This document shows positions 1-5,596 of a DNA stretch of 7,278 bases, piece after piece. Under the pieces are notes generated by a model. That model was not told the origin of the DNA and did not search any database. It was given only the letters and a program-made list of their open reading frames with translations. This DNA comes from GCA-2724215 sp015660315 (lineage in GTDB: Bacteria; Latescibacterota; UBA2968; UBA8231). Location: the NCBI GenBank assembly GCA_029941315.1, contig JAPYQE010000302.1, forward strand, positions 1-7,278, written 5' to 3'. Within the stretch, counting starts at the first letter, position 1. Each line of letters starts with the position of its first letter. The position numbers and the translations under genes are program-made.

Positions 1-1
1 G

Positions 2-361
2 TGGTATTCGGCGACGTTGGGCGGCGAGACGCTCTTTGATCAGGCGATCAAGGCTTGGTGGATAGTCGGTGGTTTTGCTTTTGCCGGCGGGGCCTTTGGG
101 ATATTGTCTTTACTGCGTTTGCCCATTTCGCTGATCTATGGTTTTGTGCGCGGTTTGTCGGGCTTGCCGCATATGTTGATCCCGGAAATGGTGGGTGCAT
201 TGATCGCGCGCTATTCGCTGGAGAAGAAATTTGGCGTGCAGCGCTGGCGGCAGTATGCGCCGGTGTTGTTGGCGGGCTATGCGTGCGGGATGGGGTTGAT
301 CGGCATGTCGGCGGTGGCGATTGCGTTGATTTCTAAATCGGTGACGCAGTTGCAGTATTGA
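2..361 (+). CDS. C-terminal part of a multi-pass membrane protein (DUF6785/DUF6784-like), cut by the window edge
   Basis: The reading frame is open from base 2 to the TGA at 359-361, giving about 119 residues with no start codon needed, so this is the 3' end of a longer gene. Three hydrophobic stretches are visible: one around AWWIVGGFAFAGG, one around GLPHMLIPEMVGALIARY, and one at the end (YAPVLLAGYACGMGLIGM and beyond). A basic loop (EKKFGVQRWRQ) lies before the last one. The ending, a Tyr-Ala-Pro-Val-Leu-Leu-Ala-Gly run followed by GMGLIGM and a short polar tail, resembles what I recall of DUF6784 C-termini. Those are large inner-membrane proteins of unknown function, distantly like oligopeptide transporters, common in uncultured and planctomycete-type bacteria. 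The family call is from memory of sequence style; a membrane protein is certain, the family probable. The gene converges on the minus-strand aminotransferase 31 bases away, with no clear terminator hairpin between them. Confidence 0.75.
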   Translation, partial: WYSATLGGETLFDQAIKAWWIVGGFAFAGGAFGILSLLRLPISLIYGFVRGLSGLPHMLIPEMVGALIARYSLEKKFGVQRWRQYAPVLLAGYACGMGLIGMSAVAIALISKSVTQLQY

Positions 362-392
362 GGATAAATTGCTCTCAAGCCCTCTGCCTTCG

Positions 393-1553
393 CTACACCT
401 TTTTTGCCGCTTCGACTGCTTCCAATACCCGTTGCACATCCGCCACCGTATTGTACAGATGCAGTGAAACGCGGATCGCGTCGAGGCCGCCTTCGTAAAT
501 GCCACGCACTCGCAAACGATAATTCTTCATCAGAAAGGATTGCAGGTCGGCATAGGGCATATTGGCGAGTCGGAAGGTGATGATCGCGCTGCGGGCAGCG
601 GGCTCGTCGGGGGAAAGGGTTTCGATGTCGAGTTGTTTGAGGCCCTCGCGAAGTTGGTCGGCGAGGGCACGGTCATGGCGGAATATTGAATCGAAGCCGA
701 AGTCGCCCAACCAGGTGAAGGCGGCGCCGAGCCCGGCGACGAAGGCTCCATTGAGCGTGCCGTATTCGTAGCGTTGCGCGCTGGGATGGAATTGGAATTG
801 CCCGCTGGCCAAGTCGAATGGCCCTTCGTTGGAATAGGCGCCGATATAAGTCGCTCTGATCAGGTCTAACGCGTCTTCGCGAACATAGAGCAGGCCCGTG
901 CCCTTGGGGCCAAGCAGCCATTTGTGCCCACTTGTGGCGTAGGCGTGGCAGCCGATTGATGCGACGTCGACGGGGATCATGCCCGCGGCTTGCGCGCCGT
1001 CGACAAAATACCATAGTCCACGGTCTCGCGCCCAGGCGCCGATGTCCTGGACGGGCAGGACTTGGCCGTTGGCGCAGGAGACGTGCGGGATGCTGAGGGC
1101 ACAGGTCTGCGGGGTGTATAACGCTTCAATGCGTGTTAGGGTTTCAGCTGCGCTCGGCGCGGGTTCGAAGACTTTGATGTGGAGACCGTCGCGTTGGGCG
1201 CGACCGAGCCAGGCAAAAATATTACCGGTATGCTCGTGGCTGCTGGTAATGATCTCGTCGCCCGGGGTAAAGGGCAACCCGCTACAGACGACATTGGCGC
1301 CTTCGGTGGTATTGCGGGTAAAGGCGATTTCGTTGGCGGTGCAGCCGAGCAGGTCGGCGGCTTGTTCTTTGACCGCGAGCCAGTGTTCGTCGTGTTGGCC
1401 GCTACTGTTTTTTTCTTCGAATGCTCTGATGTTTTGCACGACCGTATCGACGACAATCTGCGGTGATAGGCCGAGAGTGCTGGTATTGAGAAAGGTGAGG
1501 TCGGCTTGGTAGGGGAGTTGAGCGCGTAGGAGGGCGAAGCGGTTGTCGATCAC
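393..1553 (-). CDS. Class V PLP-dependent aminotransferase (isopenicillin-N-epimerase / cysteine-desulfurase-like fold)
   Basis: The protein has 386 residues. It shows the fold-type I, class V layout: an N-terminal segment with FLNTSTLGLSP (21-31), the phosphate-binding region TRNTTEGAN (79-87), SSHEH (104-108), the cofactor Asp in FVDGAQAAG (Asp185, Gln188), and the Schiff-base lysine in SGHKWLLGPKGTG (Lys211). The C-terminal loop RVRGIYEGGLDAIRVS (348-363) lacks the catalytic Cys of SufS-type desulfurases, so sulfur transfer is unlikely; an epimerase, lyase or aminotransferase role fits better. The substrate cannot be told. I chose the GTG at 1553: it is 4 bases after the stop of the upstream gene and has a GGGGA-like ribosome site. 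The same frame is open further upstream to 1811, but there it only shadows the neighbouring gene. The two genes form an operon and are probably translationally coupled. The stop is TAG. Confidence 0.88.
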   Translation of the reverse strand: MIDNRFALLRAQLPYQADLTFLNTSTLGLSPQIVVDTVVQNIRAFEEKNSSGQHDEHWLAVKEQAADLLGCTANEIAFTRNTTEGANVVCSGLPFTPGDEIITSSHEHTGNIFAWLGRAQRDGLHIKVFEPAPSAAETLTRIEALYTPQTCALSIPHVSCANGQVLPVQDIGAWARDRGLWYFVDGAQAAGMIPVDVASIGCHAYATSGHKWLLGPKGTGLLYVREDALDLIRATYIGAYSNEGPFDLASGQFQFHPSAQRYEYGTLNGAFVAGLGAAFTWLGDFGFDSIFRHDRALADQLREGLKQLDIETLSPDEPAARSAIITFRLANMPYADLQSFLMKNYRLRVRGIYEGGLDAIRVSLHLYNTVADVQRVLEAVEAAKKV

Positions 1554-1557
1554 GAGC

Positions 1558-2544
1558 TTATCCCCGTAGGGCGCGGCGGGCGCTGAGCGCGTGTTTGATC
1601 CATTTGCTCTTATATCCTTCCGACACATAATAAGGTGCGAGGTCGCCGCCGAAACCGCGTTTAAAAAAGGCCACGGCGGGGATATTGGCGCCGACGAAAT
1701 CGAAGCGTTTGTATTCGGTTTTGCAGAGATACTGCCAGTAAAGCAGCGATGTCGCGCCGGTATTGTTGAGCGCCGGGTCCGCGCCAGCAGCCCAGGCATA
1801 AGTGGTGTCAAAACTGTTGACGAAGACGACGACGGATGCGATGTGGCCTTCGGGATCTTCTATTTTATAAGCTTGGCCGAGATTGGCTTCAAGCACGGAG
1901 GCGACGAAGCGTTCGGCGATCGCGCCGGCTATGGGCGGACCGCCGTCTTGCTGGGCGTAGAGGGTCTCATAGAGGCGGCGAAAGAGCGCGGTATCATTGG
2001 TCGAATAGAGCGCATAGCTGAGTTTTTGCGCTTTGCGGATAACAGTGCGGGTACGGCGTTCGACTTTGTCCCACAAGGCTTCGTTGTCGCTGGGATCTAT
2101 TTGATAGGTGTAGCGTAGCCGCGCGTCCCAATTCCGCCAGGTAAAGGGGCGCATATCGGTGATGGTGGGTGTGTGGACCAAGAAGACATGGTCATATTTT
2201 TTTTCTAGATAGTCGATCAATAACCCACAGGCCCGGTGTTGCTCGGCCTCGGCTTTGGTTGGGCCTTTGCTTTTTACTGGGGCGAGCAGTAAGCCTGTGT
2301 GCGGCGTGAGTTCGGGCGTTTCGAGGCGGTTGAGGCCGGAGCGCTTGCGCGCGAGGCCGGAGAGGCCGGCGATAAGGTTGCCGTTGCGGAAACATCCGAT
2401 GCGGTGGGCTTCACCTCCAGTGGCACGGGCAGCGCAGTTCAGCCAAGCGCTCGTGGAGAAAATAGTACCGCCTAGGGCTTGTTGGACTAAAGCATCCCAG
2501 AGGACATCATCGTTAACTAGGTGTATTTCGTAAGTGTCGGGCAT
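1558..2544 (-). CDS. FemAB/GNAT-type acyltransferase (Acetyltransf_6-like)
   Basis: The protein has 328 residues and no signal peptide or membrane segment, so it is probably cytoplasmic. The N-terminal half (about 25-130) reads like the first GNAT lobe of FemAB-like proteins (TIFSTSAWLNC at 27-37, then alternating strands). A basic helix RTRTVIRKAQK (165-175) is in the position of the RRxIRKAxK motif typical of the family. The second lobe has IASVVVFVNS (235-244), TTYAWAAGADP (247-257), a helix LLYWQYLC, and the strong family ending FDFVGANIPAVAFFKRGFGG (281-300). Such enzymes transfer an acyl or aminoacyl group to an amine, for example in peptidoglycan bridges, exopolysaccharide or lipid modification; the substrate here is unknown. 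ATG 2544 fits the N-terminus, although no good Shine-Dalgarno precedes it. A weak promoter (TAGACT, 18 bases, CATATT on the minus strand, about 2590 to 2560) is possible. It is the first gene of a pair with the aminotransferase. Confidence 0.82.
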   Translation of the reverse strand: MPDTYEIHLVNDDVLWDALVQQALGGTIFSTSAWLNCAARATGGEAHRIGCFRNGNLIAGLSGLARKRSGLNRLETPELTPHTGLLLAPVKSKGPTKAEAEQHRACGLLIDYLEKKYDHVFLVHTPTITDMRPFTWRNWDARLRYTYQIDPSDNEALWDKVERRTRTVIRKAQKLSYALYSTNDTALFRRLYETLYAQQDGGPPIAGAIAERFVASVLEANLGQAYKIEDPEGHIASVVVFVNSFDTTYAWAAGADPALNNTGATSLLYWQYLCKTEYKRFDFVGANIPAVAFFKRGFGGDLAPYYVSEGYKSKWIKHALSARRALRG

Positions 2545-2802
2545 ATAGTCAAGTTTACAAAAATATGGTGACTTTTGTTAGGGTGAGTCTAAAAAATGCG
2601 ATAGGGCGATTTTTATCGATTTCCTCAGGCAATGCTTTTGGGCAAGACTCATAGTCATATATGATTATAGGAGTTTTCAAATTAATTTGCATCGCCGACA
2701 CGAAAAAGTGATAGTAAAACACGAGGAAAATTTACTCGATTGTGCAATAGGGGAGGGATTGAGCGGCTCGTCTAAGGCGCATTTGCAGAGTCTGTCGATT
2801 AA
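2545..2802. other. AT-rich spacer between divergent units; no recognisable gene
   Basis: This stretch separates the minus-strand acyltransferase from the + strand vWFA relic. I find no convincing coding sequence in any frame. It is AT-richer than its flanks. A weak + strand promoter can be drawn: TTGGGC at 2638-2643, 16 bases, TATGAT at 2660-2665, overlapping the 10-base palindrome TCATATATGA (2655-2664) and followed by AGGAG at 2669-2673. It may be the old promoter and ribosome site of the dead gene. The signal peptide and N-terminal domain expected for that gene are not visible here, so its 5' end is probably deleted or decayed beyond recognition. Confidence 0.4.
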
Positions 2803-3908
2803 GTGGCACACAACAAAGAATCAAGGGAGGGATCTGGTTCGGATCCATTGCCGCGCAGTATCACTTTTATTATCGATATTTTTTCGAGTATGCGCGGAGC
2901 TAATCTCGCCGGGTTCAAGGGGAATTTGGCCTCGGCGATCGAGGATTTGCAAGCGGCAAGATTTGTTCAATGTCGTGGTCTTCAGCACTTCGTCGCCGCG
3001 GATTCTGCTGCGCGGCATCGAGTCGCACGAGATCTTTCCCAATGGCGTCGATTAGCTCGCCGCTGGGCAGCAATTCTTCCAGGTCGGGCGCTACATACAA
3101 GGTGGAGTTTTTACCCGTTTAGAAGGCCAGGTGCTTGACCGCGAGTTGGCGCTAGAGTATCTGCTCGAATTCTTCGCCGCCGACCCCTCGCAATCGACTA
3201 TACCCCGGTTGTGGGTGCAGCAGAAGATTCAGGCGCTTGAAGCGCAGATCGCCGGTATCGGGCAGCAGGCGGAACTGCTCCACCATATTCTCGATTGGGG
3301 CTTTCTTATCCTTTGGTGATGCGGCGCACATCGCTCTATGCCCCGGATAATGATATTATAGTAGATCTCGAACCCGAGATTGCTCTCTGCCACGGTAGCG
3401 CTACCGTGGCAGGAGGAAGAGGCGTCGATCGCGATGTGGTTTGGCAAAGAGTTTGATTTCAGCGATGGAGTATGGTAAGATAGCGATTACGAGCCAGGGA
3501 AGGCCTTAGAAGCCTATCAACCTGGAGCGGACCAGCCGGATGTTTTAGGAGATTTCGCCCGGCTCGGTCGGGATTTGGTAGTGGTGCTTGCGGACTAGGC
3601 GTATGGCATTGCGCGAGGCGCGTTGCCATACGCAGCCGGTACTTTTGCAGAGCTATCCGAATCCTTTTAATCCGGAGACGCAGATACGCTACCGATTGCC
3701 CGCCGCTGGGCGGGTGGAACTGGTAGTGTACAATCTTGCTGGATAGCGCGTGCGTCTGCTCGTGACGGAAGATAACCTGGCCGGTGTGCAGCAGGTTGCT
3801 TGGGATGGTCTAAACGACCGAGGAGACCAGGTCGCTAGCGGCATTTACATCTACCGTTTGCAGGCAGGCGGGCACGTGCTCAGTCGGCGCATGTTATTGG
3901 TGCGCTGA
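2803..3908 (+). pseudogene. Decayed gene for an exported vWFA-domain protein with a C-terminal FlgD-like / T9SS-type sorting domain
   Basis: Pieces of one protein appear in order on the + strand in changing frames. Frame 1, 2851-2955: a vWFA start, PRSITFIIDIFSSMRGANLA, with the first Ser of the MIDAS DxSxS motif replaced by Phe. Frame 2, 2960-3319: LFNVVVFSTSS, then AGQQFFQVGRY and IPRLWVQQKIQALEAQI, crossing a TAG at 3053. Frame 1, 3301-3378: RRTSLYAPDNDIIVDLEPE. Frame 2, from about 3383: FGKEFDFSDGVW, then a TAA at 3476, then a run to LVVVLAD and a TAG at 3596. Frame 3, 3648-3908: a complete sorting domain from YPNPFNPETQIRYRLP through WDGLNDRGDQVASGIYIYRL to MLLVR and a TGA, with a TAG at 3744 where the family usually has Gln (VYNLAG-Q-RV). 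Intact relatives are cell-surface or secreted proteins, often with an N-terminal VIT domain. Too few residues lie between FSTSS and AGQQ for a full vWFA domain, which implies an internal deletion. Neighbouring genes are intact, so sequencing error is unlikely to explain this. Confidence 0.85.
3387..3412. repeat. Perfect 26-base palindrome inside the pseudogene
   Basis: The arm CTGCCACGGTAGC (3387-3399) is followed with no spacer by its exact reverse complement (3400-3412). It sits where the relic passes from frame 1 to frame 2, and in frame 2 it encodes part of SATVALPWQ. There is no T-run on either side, so it is not an intrinsic terminator. It could be a protein-binding site, a cruciform-prone repeat, or a by-product of the local rearrangement. 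Confidence 0.8.
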
Positions 3909-3912
3909 CCAC

Positions 3913-3931
3913 CGCCTGCTTCTCGCAGGCG
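3913..3931 (+). repeat. Short hairpin just after the pseudogene stop
   Basis: CGCCTGC (3913-3919), the loop TTCTC and GCAGGCG (3925-3931) form a perfect 7-bp stem four bases after the terminal TGA of the relic. No T-run follows, so alone it is not a classic terminator. It is the first of a series of hairpins reaching to 4187. Confidence 0.55.
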
Positions 3932-3987
3932 ACCGTTGCACCCATAAGGCGCCCTCCTCAGGCGTTTACAGTTGGGTGTAGCACAGG

Positions 3988-4046
3988 GCATGGACTTCCT
4001 TGTGAGGCTTGCCACCTCGCAGGGAGGTCCATGCACTTTGTTTTTT
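3988..4046 (+). terminator. Strong intrinsic terminator, + strand
   Basis: Bases 3988-4007 pair with 4015-4034 in one unbroken 20-bp stem with a 7-base loop (4008-4014). Outer arms are GCATGGACTTCC and GGAGGTCCATGC. Three of the pairs are T opposite G (3996/4026, 4000/4022, 4003/4019). These wobble pairs hold only in the + strand transcript; in minus-strand RNA they would be A opposite C. ACTTTG and six T follow (4035-4046). It lies 80 bases after the stop of the dead vWFA gene and 150 before the ilvC promoter, so it probably ended the old gene's transcript and now insulates ilvC. The stem is longer than usual for a terminator, so an RNA element with another role is possible. Confidence 0.62.
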
Positions 4047-4187
4047 GGCGATCTCAACAAATCCGACCGATCTTGGCTCTGGGTTGCCGCAACGCACCCG
4101 TAGCGCAGGGCTATGGGCCCATTGAGGCGCCTTGCCCAAGGTCGACTCGCTCGCACTTTGGGCAAGACGGTATTTTTGAGATCGCCA
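4046..4187. repeat. 142-base segment bounded by 12-bp perfect inverted repeats
   Basis: TGGCGATCTCAA at 4046-4057 is the exact reverse complement of 4176-4187. The enclosed DNA holds another stem (4131-4142 with 4155-4166) and small palindromes such as GTTGCCGCAAC and ATGGGCCCAT. I see no ORF of note inside and no clear target-site duplication at the ends. It could be a small non-autonomous mobile element, a folded RNA, or the base of an extended terminator structure. Confidence 0.5.
4131..4177 (+). terminator. Second terminator-like hairpin before the ilvC promoter
   Basis: CTTGCCCAAGGT (4131-4142) pairs with 4155-4166 over 12 bp. One pair is a G-T wobble, again valid in + strand RNA. Six bases and then TTTTT (4173-4177) follow. 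The T-run starts a little late for a classic terminator and overlaps the right arm of the larger 4046-4187 inverted repeat, so the two folds would compete. Confidence 0.35.
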
Positions 4188-4194
4188 TCGTCTC

Positions 4195-4223
4195 TTGACA
4201 TCCCCTTTTATCTATTATATATT
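4195..4223 (+). promoter_or_regulatory. Sigma-70-type promoter of ilvC
   Basis: A consensus -35 box TTGACA (4195-4200), a 17-base spacer and TATATT (4218-4223, five of six consensus) form the best promoter in the window. The predicted transcript start is near 4230, which leaves a leader of about 305 bases before ilvC. It follows directly after the terminator-like hairpins, as expected for an independent unit. Confidence 0.7.
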
Positions 4224-4273
4224 AGCACATCTTACACTGAAGCTAACTGCTTGGGTTACTTGGATTTAATCGA

Positions 4274-4402
4274 ATGAATACGCAGATCTCTGCCATAGAT
4301 CCTTCCTTCGTCCATGCCATTTTTTTGCCCCGGACCGTCGTACGCGCACTCCTTCGACCCCTCCTTATTATTGATCTACTCATTAATAAGCAGCTCAAGT
4401 AG
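4274..4402 (+). CDS. Candidate branched-chain leader peptide, 42 residues
   Basis: The frame from ATG 4274 to TAG 4400-4402 lies entirely between the promoter and ilvC. The second half is rich in the end products of the pathway: TVVRALLRPLLIIDLLI (21-37), with 14 of the 26 residues from 16 to 41 being Leu, Ile or Val. Known attenuator peptides such as those of ilv and leu operons have this character. Its stop codon touches the left arm of the 4401-4450 inverted repeat. Against it: the ribosome site is weak (only GGA at 4262-4264), a 42-codon ORF can occur by chance, and the DNA is pyrimidine-rich, so another frame (ATG 4314) also gives a Leu/Ser-rich product. It is a hypothesis with reasonable context, not a secure gene. 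Confidence 0.38.
   Translation: MNTQISAIDPSFVHAIFLPRTVVRALLRPLLIIDLLINKQLK
4365..4389. promoter_or_regulatory. AT-rich operator-like inverted repeat in the ilvC leader
   Basis: TTATTATTGA (4365-4374) and TCATTAATAA (4380-4389) match as inverted repeats at nine of ten positions around TCTAC. The size and symmetry resemble a repressor or activator site. It also overlaps the anti-Shine-Dalgarno stretch and the Leu/Ile codons of the candidate leader ORF. It may be coincidence in AT-rich DNA. Confidence 0.28.
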
Positions 4403-4534
4403 GCTTCGCTCCACAATCCATTTTCAACAACTGAACAACGGACGAAGCCTCTGAAACAGTTCAAAGGCCGTTAGCAAGCTATGCCTACAAAACAACCTCA
4501 ATTTCTCAATTCTTAACTAAGGAGATGCTCCCCC

Positions 4535-5527
4535 ATGCAGATGTATTACGACAACGACGCTAATCTCGACCTGCTCTCGGACAAGACCGTGGCCGTGATC
4601 GGCTATGGCAGTCAGGGCCATGCCCATTCGCTCAACCTCAAGGAGAGCGGTGTTAAGGTGGTGGTTGGCTTGCGCGAGGGCAGTAAGAGCCGCGCTGAGG
4701 CCGAAGCGGCCGGATTGGAGGTCGCGACGGTGGCCGAGGCCAGCAAGAAGGGCGATATCGTCATGATCCTGATCAACGACGAGATTCAGGGTGAGGTCTA
4801 CGAGGCTGATATCAAACCGAACCTCGAAGAGGGCAATGCGTTGGCTTTCGCGCATGGGTTCAATATTCACTTCGGGCAGGTGGTACCGCCGGCGAATGTC
4901 GATGTGTTCATGGTCGCGCCCAAGGGTCCGGGCCATTTGGTGCGTCGCGTCTACGAACAAGGCGGTGGCGTGCCGGGTTTGCTGGCTGTTTACCAGGATG
5001 CCACTGGTCGCGCGCACGAATTCGGTTTGGCCTACGCCAAGGGCATCGGCTGCGGTCGCGCCGGCGTGATAGAGACGACCTTCCGCGAAGAGACTGAGAC
5101 CGATCTCTTTGGCGAGCAGGTGGTGCTCTGTGGCGGGTTGACCGAGTTGATCCGCGCCGGTTTTGACACCTTGGTCGAGGCCGGTTACCAGCCCGAGGTC
5201 GCCTATTTCGAGTGCTTGCACGAGGTCAAACTGATCGTCGACCTGATCTACGAGGGCGGTATCGCCAATATGCGTTCGTCGATTTCGGACACCGCGGAGT
5301 TCGGTGACTTGAGCCGTGGTCGCCGTGTGGTCACAGAAGAGACCCGGGCGGAGATGAAGCGCATTCTCGCCGACATCCAGAACGGTCAGTTCGCCAAGGA
5401 ATGGCTCTTGGAGAACAAGGTTGGCCGTCCGACTTACACCGCGATCAAGCGCCGGGATTCCGAGCATCTGATCGAGACCGTCGGTGCGAAACTACGCGGT
5501 ATGATGAGCTGGCTGGATAATAAATAA
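4535..5527 (+). CDS. ilvC: Ketol-acid reductoisomerase, class I
   Basis: The 330-residue enzyme isomerises and reduces acetolactate or acetohydroxybutyrate to the dihydroxy acids on the way to valine, leucine and isoleucine. The Rossmann domain has VAVIGYGSQGHA (19-30). The loop after the second strand, GLREGSKS (45-52), has Ser50 and Ser52 placed to hold the 2'-phosphate of NADPH, so NADPH use is predicted. Lys130 lies in the family motif VAPKGPGH and His107 in AHGFNIHFG. The Mg ligands of the knotted domain are all present: Asp190 and Glu194 (TDLFGEQ), Glu226 and Glu230 (ECLHE), plus Ser251 in SISDTAE. The length is that of the short, dimer-forming class I enzymes. The start is fixed by TAAGGAG ten bases upstream. 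It has its own promoter at 4195 and is followed by leuA 200 bases downstream, a common pairing. Confidence 0.98.
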   Translation: MQMYYDNDANLDLLSDKTVAVIGYGSQGHAHSLNLKESGVKVVVGLREGSKSRAEAEAAGLEVATVAEASKKGDIVMILINDEIQGEVYEADIKPNLEEGNALAFAHGFNIHFGQVVPPANVDVFMVAPKGPGHLVRRVYEQGGGVPGLLAVYQDATGRAHEFGLAYAKGIGCGRAGVIETTFREETETDLFGEQVVLCGGLTELIRAGFDTLVEAGYQPEVAYFECLHEVKLIVDLIYEGGIANMRSSISDTAEFGDLSRGRRVVTEETRAEMKRILADIQNGQFAKEWLLENKVGRPTYTAIKRRDSEHLIETVGAKLRGMMSWLDNK

Positions 5528-5568
5528 ACAGCATCTGATACATGATAAACTGGCTGGACAACAATTAG
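5501..5568 (+). repeat. Diverged duplicate of the last nine ilvC codons
   Basis: Bases 5501-5527 (MMSWLDNK and stop) and 5542-5568 (MINWLDNN and stop) agree at 21 of 27 positions. Three of the six differences are silent: GAT to GAC, AAT to AAC, TAA to TAG. A stop (TGA 5536-5538) lies just upstream in the second copy's frame, so the copy is not an extension of ilvC. It looks like the tail of a second, diverged ilvC. Confidence 0.7.
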
Positions 5569-5596
5569 CAGCAATAATCCGAAAGGAGTGAGATGG

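Larger units (their letters stand above)
4230..4534 (+). promoter_or_regulatory. Long ilvC leader with candidate attenuation structures
   Basis: The leader is unusually long. It contains CTCCTTA (4361-4367), the exact complement of the ilvC Shine-Dalgarno sequence TAAGGAG (4518-4524). It also contains an inverted repeat AGGCTTCG (4401-4408) / CGAAGCCT (4443-4450), extended past a bulged C by TCC/GGA (4410-4412 / 4440-4442). A possible competing pair is AACGG (4437-4441) / CCGTT (4468-4472). I see no T-box consensus and no T-run terminator, so control, if any, would more likely act on translation or through Rho. A Leu/Ile/Val-rich ORF lies in the same stretch. Confidence 0.4.

Noticed and set aside
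393..1811. A longer 472-residue aminotransferase starting at 1811
   Set aside because: The extra 86 residues lie inside the coding sequence of the upstream acyltransferase and show no family similarity; GTG 1553 gives the normal family length and operon spacing.
3364..3383. GGTTCGAGATC on the minus strand, reminiscent of a tRNA T-loop
   Set aside because: No matching T-stem, acceptor or anticodon arms around it; the + strand reads VDLEPE of the vWFA relic.
3053..3746. TAG recoded as glutamine: three in-frame TAGs in the vWFA relic stand where Gln would fit
   Set aside because: TAG is used as the real terminal stop of the aminotransferase gene (393-395) and of leuA (7264-7266). The relic also has a TAA and several frameshifts, so ordinary decay (CAG to TAG) explains it.
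3851..4464. Minus-strand open frames at 3851-4201 and 4243-4464
   Set aside because: Low-complexity Arg/Ser/Pro-rich translations with no recognisable domain, running across hairpins and the ilvC promoter and leader.
4230..4534. T-box riboswitch upstream of ilvC
   Set aside because: No T-box consensus (AGGGTGGNACCGCG-like) and no terminator with T-run before ilvC.
4517..5467. A 316-codon open frame opposite ilvC on the minus strand
   Set aside because: It is a long antisense shadow caused by codon bias of ilvC; the + strand frame has every catalytic residue of the enzyme.
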